A stretch of 64,000 nt of DNA from Streptomyces sp. WZ-12 (lineage in GTDB: Bacteria; Actinomycetota; Actinomycetes; Streptomycetales; Streptomycetaceae): positions 7,365,001 through 7,429,000 of the forward strand of contig NZ_CP118574.1 of the NCBI RefSeq assembly GCF_028898845.1. The letters run 5' to 3'. The translations under genes were made by a program, and so were the position numbers. The notes beneath the pieces were generated by a model. That model saw nothing but the letters and a program-made list of their open reading frames with translations. It did no database searches and was not told the DNA's origin. Below are positions 44,355 through 53,785 of the stretch, one piece after another. Numbering within the stretch: the stretch's first letter is position 1; each line of letters starts with the position of its first letter.

Positions 44355-45253
44355 GGCCGCGCTCCTCCCTCGGTCTGAATCGGCGCCAGTCGGGGCACCG
44401 CCTCCGCGCCCAGCCGCCGCAACATCCGGTGCTGCCCGGGGGCGCAGCGCACCTCCACCAGTTCGTGGCCGGCCGCCCCCCGGACCCGCACGAGCAGGCC
44501 CACCGCACAGCCCACCGACAAAAAGTGCAGCCCGGTCAGGTCGACGGTCAGCCGCCGGGCCGCCGCGGTCCGGGCCAGCGCGAGCTCCAACGACCGCACG
44601 AACGCGGGCCGGTTGGCCGCGTCCGCCTCACCGACGAAGCACAGCACCCCGCCCGCCCCGAGCGCCACCCGCAGACCGCCCAACCGCTCCAGGACGGCCC
44701 GCGGATGCGCCCGCTCCATCGCCCCCACCCACTCCCGGCCGAACCGCCGCCGGTCGTAGGCGCAGACCTCGGTGTACGGCCGGCCGGCGAACAGCGACCG
44801 GGAGCCGGTCTCGCGCCGCGCCACCGCCGAGACGTCGGCACCGAGGTCGGCCACCCAGCCCATGTCGATGAACGCCCGCAGCCCGGTGTACCCCTCGGCC
44901 GTCGCCCGGTCGGTGGCCGCGCGCAGCCGCGCCAGTTGCCGGGCGGCGGTGAACTCGGCGTCCGGGCGGATCAGTTCGCGCATGGTGGTGATCACCAGTT
45001 GGCCGCGCTCACGGGCCCGGGCCGGGCTGCGGTTGGGGAAGTCGATCCGGGCCAGCACCTCGTCCGTCGGCACCTCCGGGCACGGCAGCACCAGGACCTT
45101 CTCGCCGCGGGCCAGCCCGAGCCGGACGAACGCCGTGACCGCCTCCCACCGCACCTCGTCGTCGCCGTAGCCGACGAAGGCGTGGTCCCCGGGCCCCAGG
45201 CGCTGAACGGGGATGAGGCGACCGCTCGCGGCGTGGCTGGCAGGCATCGGCAC
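44348..45253 (-). CDS. MEDS domain - STAS domain regulatory protein
   Basis: Cytoplasmic signalling protein (301 aa). N-terminal MEDS domain (about 10-185; LGPGDHAFVGYGDDE, KVLVLPCPEV, LRAFIDMGW, CAYDRRRFG), a small-molecule or redox sensor type first described in DcmR. C-terminal STAS domain (about 190-290; LTVDLTGLHFLSVGCAVGLL), an anti-anti-sigma fold; the usual phospho-Ser position reads SVGC. GTG start, with ATG two codons later as an alternative. It overlaps the HATPase gene by seven bases, forming a sensor / partner-switch pair. Confidence 0.87.
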   Translation of the reverse strand: MPMPASHAASGRLIPVQRLGPGDHAFVGYGDDEVRWEAVTAFVRLGLARGEKVLVLPCPEVPTDEVLARIDFPNRSPARARERGQLVITTMRELIRPDAEFTAARQLARLRAATDRATAEGYTGLRAFIDMGWVADLGADVSAVARRETGSRSLFAGRPYTEVCAYDRRRFGREWVGAMERAHPRAVLERLGGLRVALGAGGVLCFVGEADAANRPAFVRSLELALARTAAARRLTVDLTGLHFLSVGCAVGLLVRVRGAAGHELVEVRCAPGQHRMLRRLGAEAVPRLAPIQTEGGARPC

Positions 45254-45365
45254 AACAGCTCTCTGTCTCCCCCCGAGACCCGTCCCGTCGGCGGCGCGGT
45301 GCGCTCACTGTAGGCAGCCGCCGGGCGGCCCGCAATGAGGGTGGCGGCCGCCGCATGCGCCCGGG

Positions 45366-46190
45366 TCAGTCGAGTATCTCGAACGGGTCGCCGACGCGGA
45401 GCACGCCCGTCGCGCGGGGGATCAGATTCTGGCCGAACAGCAGCCGGTCGTCGAAGCGTCGGTGCCGGGCGAGCGTGCGCAGCGGCTCCTTGCCGCGGGT
45501 GGCGGTGCGCTGGTCGACGGTGGTCACCACGCAGCGTCCGCTGGGCTTGGCGACCTGGAAGACCACCTCGCCGATCCGCACCCGGCGCCAGTCGTCCTCG
45601 GCCCAGGGAGCGGTGCCGTCGAGCACCACATTGGGCCGGAAACGTTCCATGGGCAGGGGGCTCTCGTCGGGCCGATCGCCCTGCGCGATCAGTGAGTTGA
45701 GGGCGTCCAACGAGGCGCTGGTGGTCACCAGCAGGGGAAAGCCGTCGGCGAAGCTGACCGTGTCGCCGGGCTCGCTGAAGCGCGGGTCCACGGGCCGGCG
45801 CTTGTCGGGGGCGTCCATGTGCACCAGTTGGCACTCGACGCCCAGGTAGGCGGTCCACCACGCGGCCGCCTCCGGGCCCGCGGGCACGACCTGGACGACG
45901 TCGGCGAAGACCTCGACCGGGATCGTGGCCACCGGCTCGGGCACCGGCACCACCAGTGGTTCCGCCCCGGGCGCGGTCAGCCGCAGACCGCCGCCCGGCA
46001 ACTCCTCGGCCCGGACCAACGCCAGCCGCGGGCGCTGGCGTTGGGTGAACTGTCGCCCCGCGGTGTCGGCCACCAGCCAGCGCCGGTCCCCGGCCAGCCC
46101 CCAAGGCTCGACCACCGCTTCGGTCCGGTCGGAGGCCGTCGTGGCCTTGACCGGGTAGATGTGCAGCGACTGGACCCGTGGCATCGACAT
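45366..46190 (-). CDS. MOSC domain-containing protein
   Basis: Cytoplasmic protein (274 aa) of the MOSC family (YcbX/mARC-like). N-terminal MOSC_N beta-barrel (VQSLHIYPVKAT, GLAGDRRWLVAD) and C-terminal MOSC domain with RFRPNVVLDG and the conserved Cys in SGRCVVTTVD that would bind the molybdenum cofactor. Relatives reduce N-hydroxylated compounds. ATG with AGGA upstream. It follows the DUF6643 gene by 41 bp and may be in one transcript with it. Confidence 0.9.
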   Translation of the reverse strand: MSMPRVQSLHIYPVKATTASDRTEAVVEPWGLAGDRRWLVADTAGRQFTQRQRPRLALVRAEELPGGGLRLTAPGAEPLVVPVPEPVATIPVEVFADVVQVVPAGPEAAAWWTAYLGVECQLVHMDAPDKRRPVDPRFSEPGDTVSFADGFPLLVTTSASLDALNSLIAQGDRPDESPLPMERFRPNVVLDGTAPWAEDDWRRVRIGEVVFQVAKPSGRCVVTTVDQRTATRGKEPLRTLARHRRFDDRLLFGQNLIPRATGVLRVGDPFEILD

Positions 46191-46231
46191 GGACCCATCC
46201 TGCCAGTCGCTTCGGACGTGCGGACGAAGAG

Positions 46232-46693
46232 TCAGTAGCCGCGCGGGTACGGGCGGCCGTACCCCGGGTCGTCGAACGGCGAGGCGGGCCGCGGCGCGAC
46301 CGGGGCGGCCGGGGCGGCCGGGCGCATCGCCTCGTACCCCGTGCCGGGACCCGGCGCCGGTCGCTGGTACTGCTGCGGGGGCGGGTAGCCGCGGGTCCCG
46401 GCCTGCTGCGGGATATACGGCGCCGGGGTGTGCTGCAACGGGGCGACCGGCTGCGCCGCGGCACCCGGATACCCGCCGGGCGCGGGCGGCGGCGAGGACG
46501 CCGAGGGGAGCGCGGGCAGGGCCGAGGGCAGCGCAGGCAACGAGGAACCGGTGTCCCAGGGGGAGGGGTTCACACGGATCGGGGCGATCTGCGGGGTGCC
46601 CCGCTCTGCGACGAGGCTGTCGTAGATGGGGGTGTCCGGGAAGGAGGGCGATGCGTAGTAGCCGCCGCTGTAAGTGGAGCGGGGGGAGGTCAT
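46232..46693 (-). CDS. DUF6643 family protein
   Basis: Small, Pro/Ala/Tyr-rich protein (153 aa) recognised as the Streptomyces DUF6643 family. The N-terminal 40 residues (TSPRSTYSGGYYASPSFPDTP) are the conserved part; the rest is a low-complexity P/A/G/Q stretch. No signal peptide or membrane segment. Function unknown. The ATG has GGGGGGAGG directly upstream. It is divergent from the TerD gene. Confidence 0.8.
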   Translation of the reverse strand: MTSPRSTYSGGYYASPSFPDTPIYDSLVAERGTPQIAPIRVNPSPWDTGSSLPALPSALPALPSASSPPPAPGGYPGAAAQPVAPLQHTPAPYIPQQAGTRGYPPPQQYQRPAPGPGTGYEAMRPAAPAAPVAPRPASPFDDPGYGRPYPRGY

Positions 46694-46947
46694 GCCTCAT
46701 AAGTTAAGCCCACGATGTGCCGAATGGGGAGCCTGGCAAGGGGGTTGTTTCAGGTGTTCGGAACGGCTCCGGGTCGCCAATGTGAGCGAAGTTGTGAAAA
46801 TCGGTCGCGATCGCCCGTAGGGATCGTGTAAAGAGCTCGCTTCCCGTGGGTGAACAGGGGGGCGTTCGGGGCGTTCCCGGCCAAGTAGGTTGGTGGGGGC
46901 CACGGCTGACGGTGCACGCGGCCACAGGACGACAGGAGGGTGCGGCG

Positions 46948-48315
46948 ATGTCGATGCTCAAGGGCGGCAACGTCCCGGTCCCGGCGCCGGCGGTGCGGGT
47001 GGAACTGGGCTGGCGATCGGCCCCCGGGACGCCGGACGTGGACGCCTCCGCGCTGCTCCTGACGGCCGGACGGGTGCGCGGCGACGCCGACTTCGTCTTC
47101 TACAACCAGCCCGTGCACGCCTCGGGCGCGGTCCGCCACGAGGGCAAGCGGCCGGCCGACGGGACGCTGGTCGACGCCCTGAGCATCGACCTCGCGGCCG
47201 TCGAGGCGGCCGTCGACACCGTCGTCCTGGCCGCCTCCGCCGACGGCGGCGGCTTCGGCGCCGTCCCCGGCCTCTCCATACGGGTGCTGGACGCGGGCAG
47301 CGGCGCCGAACTCGCCCGCTTCGACAGCACGGACGCCACCACCGAGACCGCGTTCGTGCTCGGCGAGCTCTACCGTCGCCAGGGCGGCTGGAAGTTCCGC
47401 GCGGTGGGGCAGGGATACGCCTCCGGACTCGCGGGGCTGGCCACCGACTTCGGCATCAGCGTCACGGACGAGCCGGCCCCCGCGCCCGTACTGCCGGCCG
47501 CGGCGGCTCCGGTGCCGCCGCCCGCCCGGCCCGCCCCCATGGCGTCGCCCGCGCCCCCGGTGGCCCCGCCGCCCACCGGTCAACCGGTGGCGTCAATTCC
47601 GCGCCCGCCCGGTCACGCGGCGCCCGCCCCGGCGCCCGCTCCGGTCCGGCTGACGAAGGTCACCCTGACGAAGGAGGCGCCGGCCGTCTCATTGACGAAG
47701 CAGGGCGGAACCTCCGGCGTCATGCGGGTCAACCTCAACTGGCGCGCGGGCGGCGCCGGCAAGCGCCTCGGCAAGAAGCTGGGCCGCACGGCGATGGTGG
47801 CGCTGGGCGCCCGCGGCGCGCTGCTGCCGTCCACCGGCGACCTCGACCTGGACCTGTGCGCGCTCTACGAGTTCACCGACGGCTCCGCCGGAGTGGTGCA
47901 CCCGCTCGCCGGCGCCTTCGGCGACCTGCACGCCCCGCCGTACATCCAACTCGACGGCGACGACCGCACCGGCGCCGTCGCCACCGGCGAGAACCTCACC
48001 ATCAACCTCGACCACCAGGCCCGCTTCCGCCGCATCCTGATCTTCGTGACGGTCTACGCCGGCGCCCGCAGCTTCGAGGGCCTGGACGCCACCGTCACCC
48101 TCCAGCCGCAGCACGGCGCCCCGGTGGAGTTCGCGCTGGACGCCTGCACGGTGCCGGCCACCGTCTGCGCGCTGGCCCTGATCACCAACACCGGCGGCGA
48201 ACTCGTCGTCCAGCGCGAGGCCCGCTACCTCGTCCCCGCGCCCGGCGTCAGCCCCCAACGCACCGTCGACCACGCCTACGGCTGGGGCCTGACGTGGTCC
48301 CCGGCCACCAAGTGA
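46948..48315 (+). CDS. TerD family protein (two-domain)
   Basis: Tellurium-resistance/stress-type protein (455 aa). Residues 1-175 form a TerD domain ([47 protein letters not shown]), followed by a Pro/Ala linker (about 180-240). A second TerD-like domain (about 250-455) has the Ca-site-like [12 protein letters not shown] and ends with YGWGLTWSP. TerD proteins bind calcium and are linked to stress, phage and differentiation responses. ATG with AGGAGGG upstream. Other ter genes are absent from the window. Confidence 0.9.
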   Translation: MSMLKGGNVPVPAPAVRVELGWRSAPGTPDVDASALLLTAGRVRGDADFVFYNQPVHASGAVRHEGKRPADGTLVDALSIDLAAVEAAVDTVVLAASADGGGFGAVPGLSIRVLDAGSGAELARFDSTDATTETAFVLGELYRRQGGWKFRAVGQGYASGLAGLATDFGISVTDEPAPAPVLPAAAAPVPPPARPAPMASPAPPVAPPPTGQPVASIPRPPGHAAPAPAPAPVRLTKVTLTKEAPAVSLTKQGGTSGVMRVNLNWRAGGAGKRLGKKLGRTAMVALGARGALLPSTGDLDLDLCALYEFTDGSAGVVHPLAGAFGDLHAPPYIQLDGDDRTGAVATGENLTINLDHQARFRRILIFVTVYAGARSFEGLDATVTLQPQHGAPVEFALDACTVPATVCALALITNTGGELVVQREARYLVPAPGVSPQRTVDHAYGWGLTWSPATK

Positions 48316-48319
48316 GCGC

Positions 48320-49477
48320 TCAGGGCGCCCCGTAGGTGCGGCCCTTCCAGGCGGCGCCGCGCCCCCGGTAGTGCTGCACGGCCGAGTCCACGGTCATCAG
48401 GAGGTAGAGCAGCGCGGTGAACGGGAGCAGCGGTGCGAGCCACGGCGGCTGCCGGTAGTAGCGCAGCATCGGCAGGAACGTCCCGCACATCACCGCCCAG
48501 GCCGCGCCGCCCAGCACCGCCGCCAACGGGGCGCCGGCCGCAACTCCGGCCACCAGGGCGGCCGGTGGTGCCAGGTACACCAGCGCCAGCCCGAGGACCG
48601 TGCCCAACAGGACCACGGGCCGGTGCCGTAGTTGCGCGTAGGCGGTGCGGGACACCATCCGCCACAGCTCCGCCAGTCGCGGATACGGGCGCACGCTGGA
48701 CACCCGGTCGGCCAGCCCCAACCACACGGCGCCGCCGGCCCGTTGCACCGCCCGCGCCAGCGCCACGTCGTCGATCACCGCGTGCCGGATCGCCTCCGGG
48801 ACGCCGGCCCGCTCCGCCGCCTCCCGCCGCAGCAGCACGCACCCGCCGGCCGCCGCCGCGGTCCGGGCGCCGCGCCGGTTGACCCACCGGAACGGATAGA
48901 GCTGCCCGAAGAAGTACACGAAGGCCGGCACGATCAGCCGCTCCCAGCCCGTCGCCACCCGCAGCCGGGCCATCTGCGACACCAGGTCCAGCTCTCCGGA
49001 GCGGGCCGCGGCCACCAACTCCCGCAGGCTGTCCGGCTCGTGGGCGATGTCCGCGTCGGTCAGCAGCAGGTACTCGGGGGCGCAGCGCTCCCGTGCCAGC
49101 GCGATGCCGTGCCGGACCGCCCAGAGTTTCCCCGTCCACCCCGGCTCGGGCTCGCCGGGCGAGGCGACGGTCAGCGGCAGCCCGCCCCCGACGGCCGCCA
49201 GCCCGCGGGCGAGCGCGCCGGTGCCGTCCGTGCTCCCGTCGTCGATCAGGAAGACCTCGGCCCGGCCCGGGTACTTCTGCGCCAGCAGCGTCGGCAGGCT
49301 CGACGGCAGCACCGCCGCCTCGTCTCGCGCCGGCACCACCACCGCCACCGACGGCCAGCGCTCCGGATCCCGGCGGGCCGGCAACCGGACGTCGGTCCGC
49401 CAGAAGAAGCCCTGCCCCAACAGCAGCCACAGCCAGGCCAGCAGCGACCCGGCGCCGATCCACGCAATCGCTTCCAC
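48320..49477 (-). CDS. Hopene-associated glycosyltransferase-like protein (HpnB-like)
   Basis: Membrane glycosyltransferase, family 2 (385 aa). An N-terminal anchor (IAWIGAGSLLAWLWLLLG), the nucleotide-sugar motif VVVPARDEAAVL with DDGSTDGTG, the DADIAHEPD metal motif, and three to four C-terminal membrane segments match HpnB. In hopanoid producers HpnB-like enzymes are proposed to glycosylate hopanoids or carotenoids, but no squalene-hopene genes lie here, so the acceptor is open. GTG start. Its stop is 4 bp from the TerD stop. Confidence 0.82.
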   Translation of the reverse strand: MEAIAWIGAGSLLAWLWLLLGQGFFWRTDVRLPARRDPERWPSVAVVVPARDEAAVLPSSLPTLLAQKYPGRAEVFLIDDGSTDGTGALARGLAAVGGGLPLTVASPGEPEPGWTGKLWAVRHGIALARERCAPEYLLLTDADIAHEPDSLRELVAAARSGELDLVSQMARLRVATGWERLIVPAFVYFFGQLYPFRWVNRRGARTAAAAGGCVLLRREAAERAGVPEAIRHAVIDDVALARAVQRAGGAVWLGLADRVSSVRPYPRLAELWRMVSRTAYAQLRHRPVVLLGTVLGLALVYLAPPAALVAGVAAGAPLAAVLGGAAWAVMCGTFLPMLRYYRQPPWLAPLLPFTALLYLLMTVDSAVQHYRGRGAAWKGRTYGAP

Positions 49478-49603
49478 GGCCGCAGTGTGCCCCACCGGAG
49501 CCGCCGCGGACCGGCGCCCGACACGCACCGCAGGGCCTCCACCCTGTCCGGCCTCCCCGGCCCGGTATGACAAACGGGCCGGCCCGTTGAGTAAAGTGTC
49601 CGG

Positions 49604-50401
49604 GTGAAGATCGCGCTGATGGACTCCGGAACGGGCCTGCTCCCGGCGGCCGCCGCCGTGCGACGCCTGCGGCCGGACGCGGACCTGATCGTCTCCACCG
49701 ACCCCGACGGCATGCCGTGGGGCCCGCGCACCCCCGACGACGTCACCGCGCACGCCCTGGCCGTGGCCCGCGCCGCCGCCGCCCACCGCCCGGACGCGCT
49801 GATCGTCGCCTGCAACACCGCCTCTGTGCACGCGCTGCCCGCGCTCCGCGCCGAGCTGGAGCCGACCATCCCGGTCGTCGGCACCGTCCCGGCGATCAAG
49901 CCCGCCGCGGCCGGTGGCGGCCCGGTCGCCATCTGGGCCACCCCGGCCACCACCGGCAGCCCGTACCAGCAGGACCTGATCGCCCGCTTCGCGCAGGGCG
50001 TGGATGTCACCGGCGTGCCCTGCCCGGGCCTCGCCGACGCCGTCGAGCAGGCCGACGAGGACGCGATCGACGCCGCGGTGGCCGCGGCCGCCGCGCTCAC
50101 CCCGCCCGACGTCCGGGCCGTCGTCCTGGGCTGCACCCACTACGAGCTGGTCGCCGAGCGGATCCGCGCCGCCGTCCAACAGCCCGGCGGCGCGCGCCTG
50201 GTGCTGCACGGCTCCGCCGAGGCGGTCGCCGCCCAGGCGCTCCGCCGGGCCGGCGCCGAACCGGCCCCCGCGGCCGCCCCCACCGGCACCCTCCAGGTGC
50301 TGCTCAGCGGCCGCCCGGGCCCGCTGCCCGAGGTGGTCCTGGCGTACGCCGAGGGCCGGCTGCTCGCCGGCGCCGTCCCGGCCGCCCCGCACACCGCCTG
50401 A
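49604..50401 (+). CDS. Aspartate/glutamate racemase family protein
   Basis: Racemase fold (265 aa). The two catalytic cysteines are present in VACNTASVHALP and LGCTHYELV, as in MurI. The start (MKIALMDSGTGLLPAAAAVR) resembles glutamate racemase (FDSGxGG) but with DSGTGL. The C-terminal 50 residues are Ala/Pro-rich and beyond the core fold. It may supply D-Glu or act on another amino acid; given the variant motif I do not call it murI. GTG start. Confidence 0.85.
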   Translation: MKIALMDSGTGLLPAAAAVRRLRPDADLIVSTDPDGMPWGPRTPDDVTAHALAVARAAAAHRPDALIVACNTASVHALPALRAELEPTIPVVGTVPAIKPAAAGGGPVAIWATPATTGSPYQQDLIARFAQGVDVTGVPCPGLADAVEQADEDAIDAAVAAAAALTPPDVRAVVLGCTHYELVAERIRAAVQQPGGARLVLHGSAEAVAAQALRRAGAEPAPAAAPTGTLQVLLSGRPGPLPEVVLAYAEGRLLAGAVPAAPHTA

Positions 50402-50468
50402 CGCACCGGGCGCCACCCGCCCGTTCCGTGCGCTGCCCCAGGGTGCGAAGGCGCGTACCCTGCGTCCC

Positions 50469-51083
50469 ATGAGGGACCACCCCCACGAGGGGGCCGCAGC
50501 CCCCGATGAGCACCCCGGCGCGGACGCCGTCCCGGGCGGTGTCCGCCCCACGGGCGGCTCCCACGCCGAGATCCCCGAGGTCTGGCAGGGCAGCGCCACC
50601 AACCGTTTCCAGTGGCTGCTGGCCGGCATCGGCGCGGCCTGCCTGGCGCTGGGCGTCGAGCTCGCCGTCAACAGCACCTGGACCACCGGCCTGGCCCCCC
50701 TGGTGATGGCCGTGGTCGGCTGCGTCGCGGCCGGGCTGCTGGTGCTCTACGGCACCCTCGCCTTCGTCCGCGTCGCGGTCCGGGTCGACGCGGACTACCT
50801 GGAGGTGCGCTGCGGCCACATGGGAGTGCCGCGCCGCCGGATCCCCCTGGACACGGTCGTCGACGCCGACTTCGCGCCCCGCGTCACCCCGCGCCACTGG
50901 GGTGGCTGGGGCTACCGCTGGCGCCCCGAGCAGGGCACCGCCGTGGTCGTCCGCCGCGGCGAGGCGCTGGTGCTCCGGCTCGGCGACGGGCGGACCTTCA
51001 CCGTCACCGTGGACGACGCCCAGGGCGCGGTGGCCTGCGTCCGCGAGCGGCTCCGGCTGCGCCGGCCGGCGTCGGCGGCGTAG
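50469..51083 (+). CDS. Hypothetical membrane protein
   Basis: Membrane protein (204 aa). A charged N-terminus of about 50 residues precedes two close hydrophobic segments (about 50-68 and 73-95). A cytoplasmic beta-rich domain follows (VRVDADYLEVRCGHMGVPRRRIPLDTV, then LVLRLGDGRTFTVTVDD), similar in outline to bacterial PH-like domains or DUF3093-type proteins. I do not assign a family. ATG start; it follows the racemase gene by 67 bp on the same strand. Confidence 0.75.
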   Translation: MRDHPHEGAAAPDEHPGADAVPGGVRPTGGSHAEIPEVWQGSATNRFQWLLAGIGAACLALGVELAVNSTWTTGLAPLVMAVVGCVAAGLLVLYGTLAFVRVAVRVDADYLEVRCGHMGVPRRRIPLDTVVDADFAPRVTPRHWGGWGYRWRPEQGTAVVVRRGEALVLRLGDGRTFTVTVDDAQGAVACVRERLRLRRPASAA

Positions 51084-51142
51084 CGCGCCGGCCCTCGACA
51101 GCGCCGGGCGGCACCGGCCGTCGGGTCCCGTAGGGTCGATGC

Positions 51143-51637
51143 ATGGCAACCCCCGATTTCATCCGCGACCTCCGGGCCGACATCGGCACCAAGCTGCTGT
51201 GGCTGCCCGGGGTGAGCGCGGTGGTCTTCGACGACGAGGGGCGGGTGCTGCTCGCCAGGCGCGCGGACACCGGCGGCTGGTCGGTGATCGGCGGCATCCC
51301 CGAGCCCGGTGAACAGCCCGCCGAGACCGCGGTGCGCGAGGTCCACGAGGAGACCGCGGTGGAGGTCGTCCCCGAGGGCGTGGTCCTGGTCGAGGCCATG
51401 CCGCCGGTCCGGTATCCGAACGGCGACGCGTGCCAGTTCATGGACGTCACACTGCGCTGCCGGGCGGTCGGCGGCGAGGCGCGGGTCAACGACGACGAGT
51501 CGCTGGAGGTCGGCTGGTTCCCCCTCGACGCGCTCCCGGAGTTGGACGACTACGCGCGCAGCCGCATCGAGAGGGCGCTGGAGCCCGGCCCGACGTGGTT
51601 CCGGGGGATGCGGCAGGCGAAGTCGCCCCAGGGGTAG
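51143..51637 (+). CDS. Nudix hydrolase
   Basis: Single-domain Nudix enzyme (164 aa) with the box GGIPEPGEQPAETAVREVHEE (G-x5-E-x7-REVHEE) after an N-terminal strand VSAVVFDDEGRVLLARR. The alpha-helical leader (MATPDFIRDLRADIGTKLLW) is typical of a widespread actinobacterial subgroup. It hydrolyses an unknown nucleoside-diphosphate-linked compound. ATG start; same strand as the hypothetical membrane protein, gap 59 bp; convergent with the lipoprotein gene after 7 bp. Confidence 0.92.
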   Translation: MATPDFIRDLRADIGTKLLWLPGVSAVVFDDEGRVLLARRADTGGWSVIGGIPEPGEQPAETAVREVHEETAVEVVPEGVVLVEAMPPVRYPNGDACQFMDVTLRCRAVGGEARVNDDESLEVGWFPLDALPELDDYARSRIERALEPGPTWFRGMRQAKSPQG

Positions 51638-51644
51638 CGGCCCG

Positions 51645-52184
51645 CTACAGCTCGGTGGTCGAGGGCTGACCGTTCGGGAGCGAGGACTCGTCGGGCACGC
51701 CGGGGAGCTCCGAGCCGTCCGGCGGGCCGCTGGGGCCGCCGCCCTGGTCGGCCTCCTCGGTGTGCATCTCCCGTTCGCCGCGCCGGCATTCGGTGACCCA
51801 GGTGCCGGTCGGCCCGCCGTCGTAGTGGCAGGACCAGCCCCGCACGGCCAGCGCCCCGGGGAGCTTGCGGGACTGCGGCGGCGCCCGCAGGAAGAACTCC
51901 TTCATCACCGCGCGGACCTCCCCGCAGCCCACCGTGCCGCCCGCGCCGGGATCCGCGAACAGCGCGACGCCGTGCGCCCGGCCCAGCGCGTCGGCGATCT
52001 CGCCGCAGCTCACCGGCTGGCCCGGGACGGTGGGGGAGGCCGGGGCTTCCGGGGTGCCGTACGGGCCGGCGCCCGGGTCGGACGCGGATGAGGTGGCCGG
52101 CGCCTCCCCCAGGCCGTCTCCGGCCCCGCAGCCGGTGGCCGCCAGGGCGAGCAGCACGGTCGGCACGGCGAGCAGCCTGTGCAT
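51645..52184 (-). CDS. Putative lipoprotein
   Basis: Secreted lipoprotein (179 aa). Signal peptide MHRLLAVPTVLLALAATGC with a lipobox ending in Cys19, a Pro/Ser/Ala-rich stretch, then a small domain with four cysteines (VSCGEIADAL, TVGCGEVRAV, WSCHYDGG, VTECRRGE) likely forming two disulfides outside the cell. The acidic, Pro-rich C-terminus is low complexity. Family not recognised. Confidence 0.78.
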   Translation of the reverse strand: MHRLLAVPTVLLALAATGCGAGDGLGEAPATSSASDPGAGPYGTPEAPASPTVPGQPVSCGEIADALGRAHGVALFADPGAGGTVGCGEVRAVMKEFFLRAPPQSRKLPGALAVRGWSCHYDGGPTGTWVTECRRGEREMHTEEADQGGGPSGPPDGSELPGVPDESSLPNGQPSTTEL

Positions 52185-52343
52185 GTCGGCCTCCTAGGAC
52201 GGCGGTGCGCAGTCGGCCCGCCGCGTCGTTCGACGCTAGGAGGCCGGGCGTGGCGGTGGCACCCGGGGGCGGCCGTTCGGGTGAGCGTCACGGGCCGCCC
52301 CGGGAGGCTGTTGCGGCGGGGACTTCGCTGCGATCATGCGCAG

Positions 52344-53210
52344 ATGACCGCGAGCAGCAGACCCGGCGTGCCGGCCGCGCCGGGCACCCCTCCCAGCCCC
52401 GATTCCCCAGGCGCCCCTCCCGTACCCGGTGTGCCGGGGCCGGTCGCCCTCGATCTGCGCGGCCGGGTCGCCCTGGTCACCGGCGCCGCCAGCGGCATCG
52501 GGCGGGCCTGCGCCCACCGGTTGGCGGCCGCCGGCGCCACCGTGCGCGCCGTCGACCGGGACGCCGACGGCCTCGCCGATCTGGTGGCGGAGGCGCCCGA
52601 CACCACCCCCGGCACCATCGAGCCGCACCCCCTTGACCTCACCGACCTGGACGCCGCGGAGCGGAGCGCGGCCGGCTGCGACGTGCTGGTCAACAACGCC
52701 GGCATCCAACTCGTCCGCCCCATCGAGGAGTTCCCGCCCGAGGTGTTCCACCAGGTGCTGACGGTGATGCTGGAGGCGCCGTTCCGGTTGCTGCGCGGGG
52801 CCCTGCCGCACATGTACGGGCAGCGCTGGGGCCGGATCGTCAACGTCTCGTCCGTGCACGGGCTGCGGGCCTCGCCGTTCAAGTCCGCGTACGTCGCCGC
52901 CAAGCACGGGCTGGAGGGGCTCTCGAAGACGGCCGCGCTGGAGGGTGCCGCGCACGGGGTGACCAGCAACTGCGTCAACCCCGGCTATGTCCGCACGCCC
53001 CTGGTGGAGCGGCAGATCGCCGACCAGGCCGCCGCCCACGGCATCCCCGAGGAGCGGGTGTTGACCGAGGTGCTGCTGGTCGACTCGGCGCTCAGGCGGC
53101 TCATCGAGCCGGCGGAGGTCGCCGAGGCGGTGGCGTATCTGTGCACCCCGCAGGCGTCGTTCATGACCGGGACGTCGCTGGCCCTGGACGGGGGGTGGAC
53201 CGCGCACTGA
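52344..53210 (+). CDS. SDR oxidoreductase, 3-hydroxybutyrate dehydrogenase-like
   Basis: Short-chain dehydrogenase (288 aa). TGAASGIG cofactor motif, VNNAG, catalytic Ser in VNVSSVHG and Y-x3-K in YVAAKHG, then the segment NPGYVRTPLVERQI typical of D-3-hydroxybutyrate dehydrogenase, which interconverts 3-hydroxybutyrate and acetoacetate with NAD(H). A Pro-rich 35-residue N-terminal extension is unusual and may mean the true start is further in. No partner genes nearby. Confidence 0.87.
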   Translation: MTASSRPGVPAAPGTPPSPDSPGAPPVPGVPGPVALDLRGRVALVTGAASGIGRACAHRLAAAGATVRAVDRDADGLADLVAEAPDTTPGTIEPHPLDLTDLDAAERSAAGCDVLVNNAGIQLVRPIEEFPPEVFHQVLTVMLEAPFRLLRGALPHMYGQRWGRIVNVSSVHGLRASPFKSAYVAAKHGLEGLSKTAALEGAAHGVTSNCVNPGYVRTPLVERQIADQAAAHGIPEERVLTEVLLVDSALRRLIEPAEVAEAVAYLCTPQASFMTGTSLALDGGWTAH

Positions 53211-53350
53211 GCGGCCGAGCCGTCAGGGCCAAGGGGACTCCGTGTGCGCCCGTGGTGGCATGCGTCAACGCACCGGCCAACGCGGGTCGTTGGCCGGGCT
53301 GATGCGCAACGCGCCGCGGGCGCAGCGCAGTCAGGGATGGGGAAGGGGGA

Positions 53351-53785
53351 TCAGGCGCTCGCGTAGACGCGGTTGGCGAACTCGGCGACCTGGGCGTCGG
53401 TGAGGCTCTTGGCCAGATTGGCCTCGGTGATCATGCCGACCAGTTGGTGACCGCCCTTGACGTCGATCACCGGGAGGCGCTTGATCCGGTGCTGCTCCAT
53501 GGTGCGCAGGACGTCGCCGGCGTCCGCGTCGGCGTCGATCCAGTGGATCTTGCTCTGCAGCGAACCGGCCTGCACCGTAGACGGGTCGATGCCCTCGGCG
53601 CAGCACTTGATCACGATGTCACGATCGGTGATCATGCCCGTCAGCTTGTTGTTGTCGCCGCAGATGGGCAGCGCACCGACCTTCAGGTCGCGCATCATCT
53701 GTGCCGCGTCCTTCAACGACTGGTGCGCGCCGACGCATTGCACGCCACCGGTCATGATGTCCCGGGCTCGCAGGTTGCCGGCCAT
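53351..53785 (-). CDS. CBS domain-containing protein
   Basis: Stand-alone CBS pair (144 aa): first CBS (RARDIMTGGVQCVGAHQSLK to ITDRDIVIKC), second CBS (IDADADAGDVLRTMEQHRIK to ITEANLAKSL). Such Bateman modules bind adenosine nucleotides and are stress-linked in actinobacteria. ATG with AGGA upstream. It is divergent from the baeRF3 gene and close to a phosphoribosyltransferase-hydrolase fusion gene, a set often found in dormancy- or stress-type regulons. Confidence 0.92.
   Translation of the reverse strand: MAGNLRARDIMTGGVQCVGAHQSLKDAAQMMRDLKVGALPICGDNNKLTGMITDRDIVIKCCAEGIDPSTVQAGSLQSKIHWIDADADAGDVLRTMEQHRIKRLPVIDVKGGHQLVGMITEANLAKSLTDAQVAEFANRVYASA

Noticed and set aside
50004..50468. Longer start for the hypothetical membrane protein within the racemase gene
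   Set aside because: The extension is an out-of-frame reading of the racemase gene; the ATG at 50469 begins a normal N-terminus.
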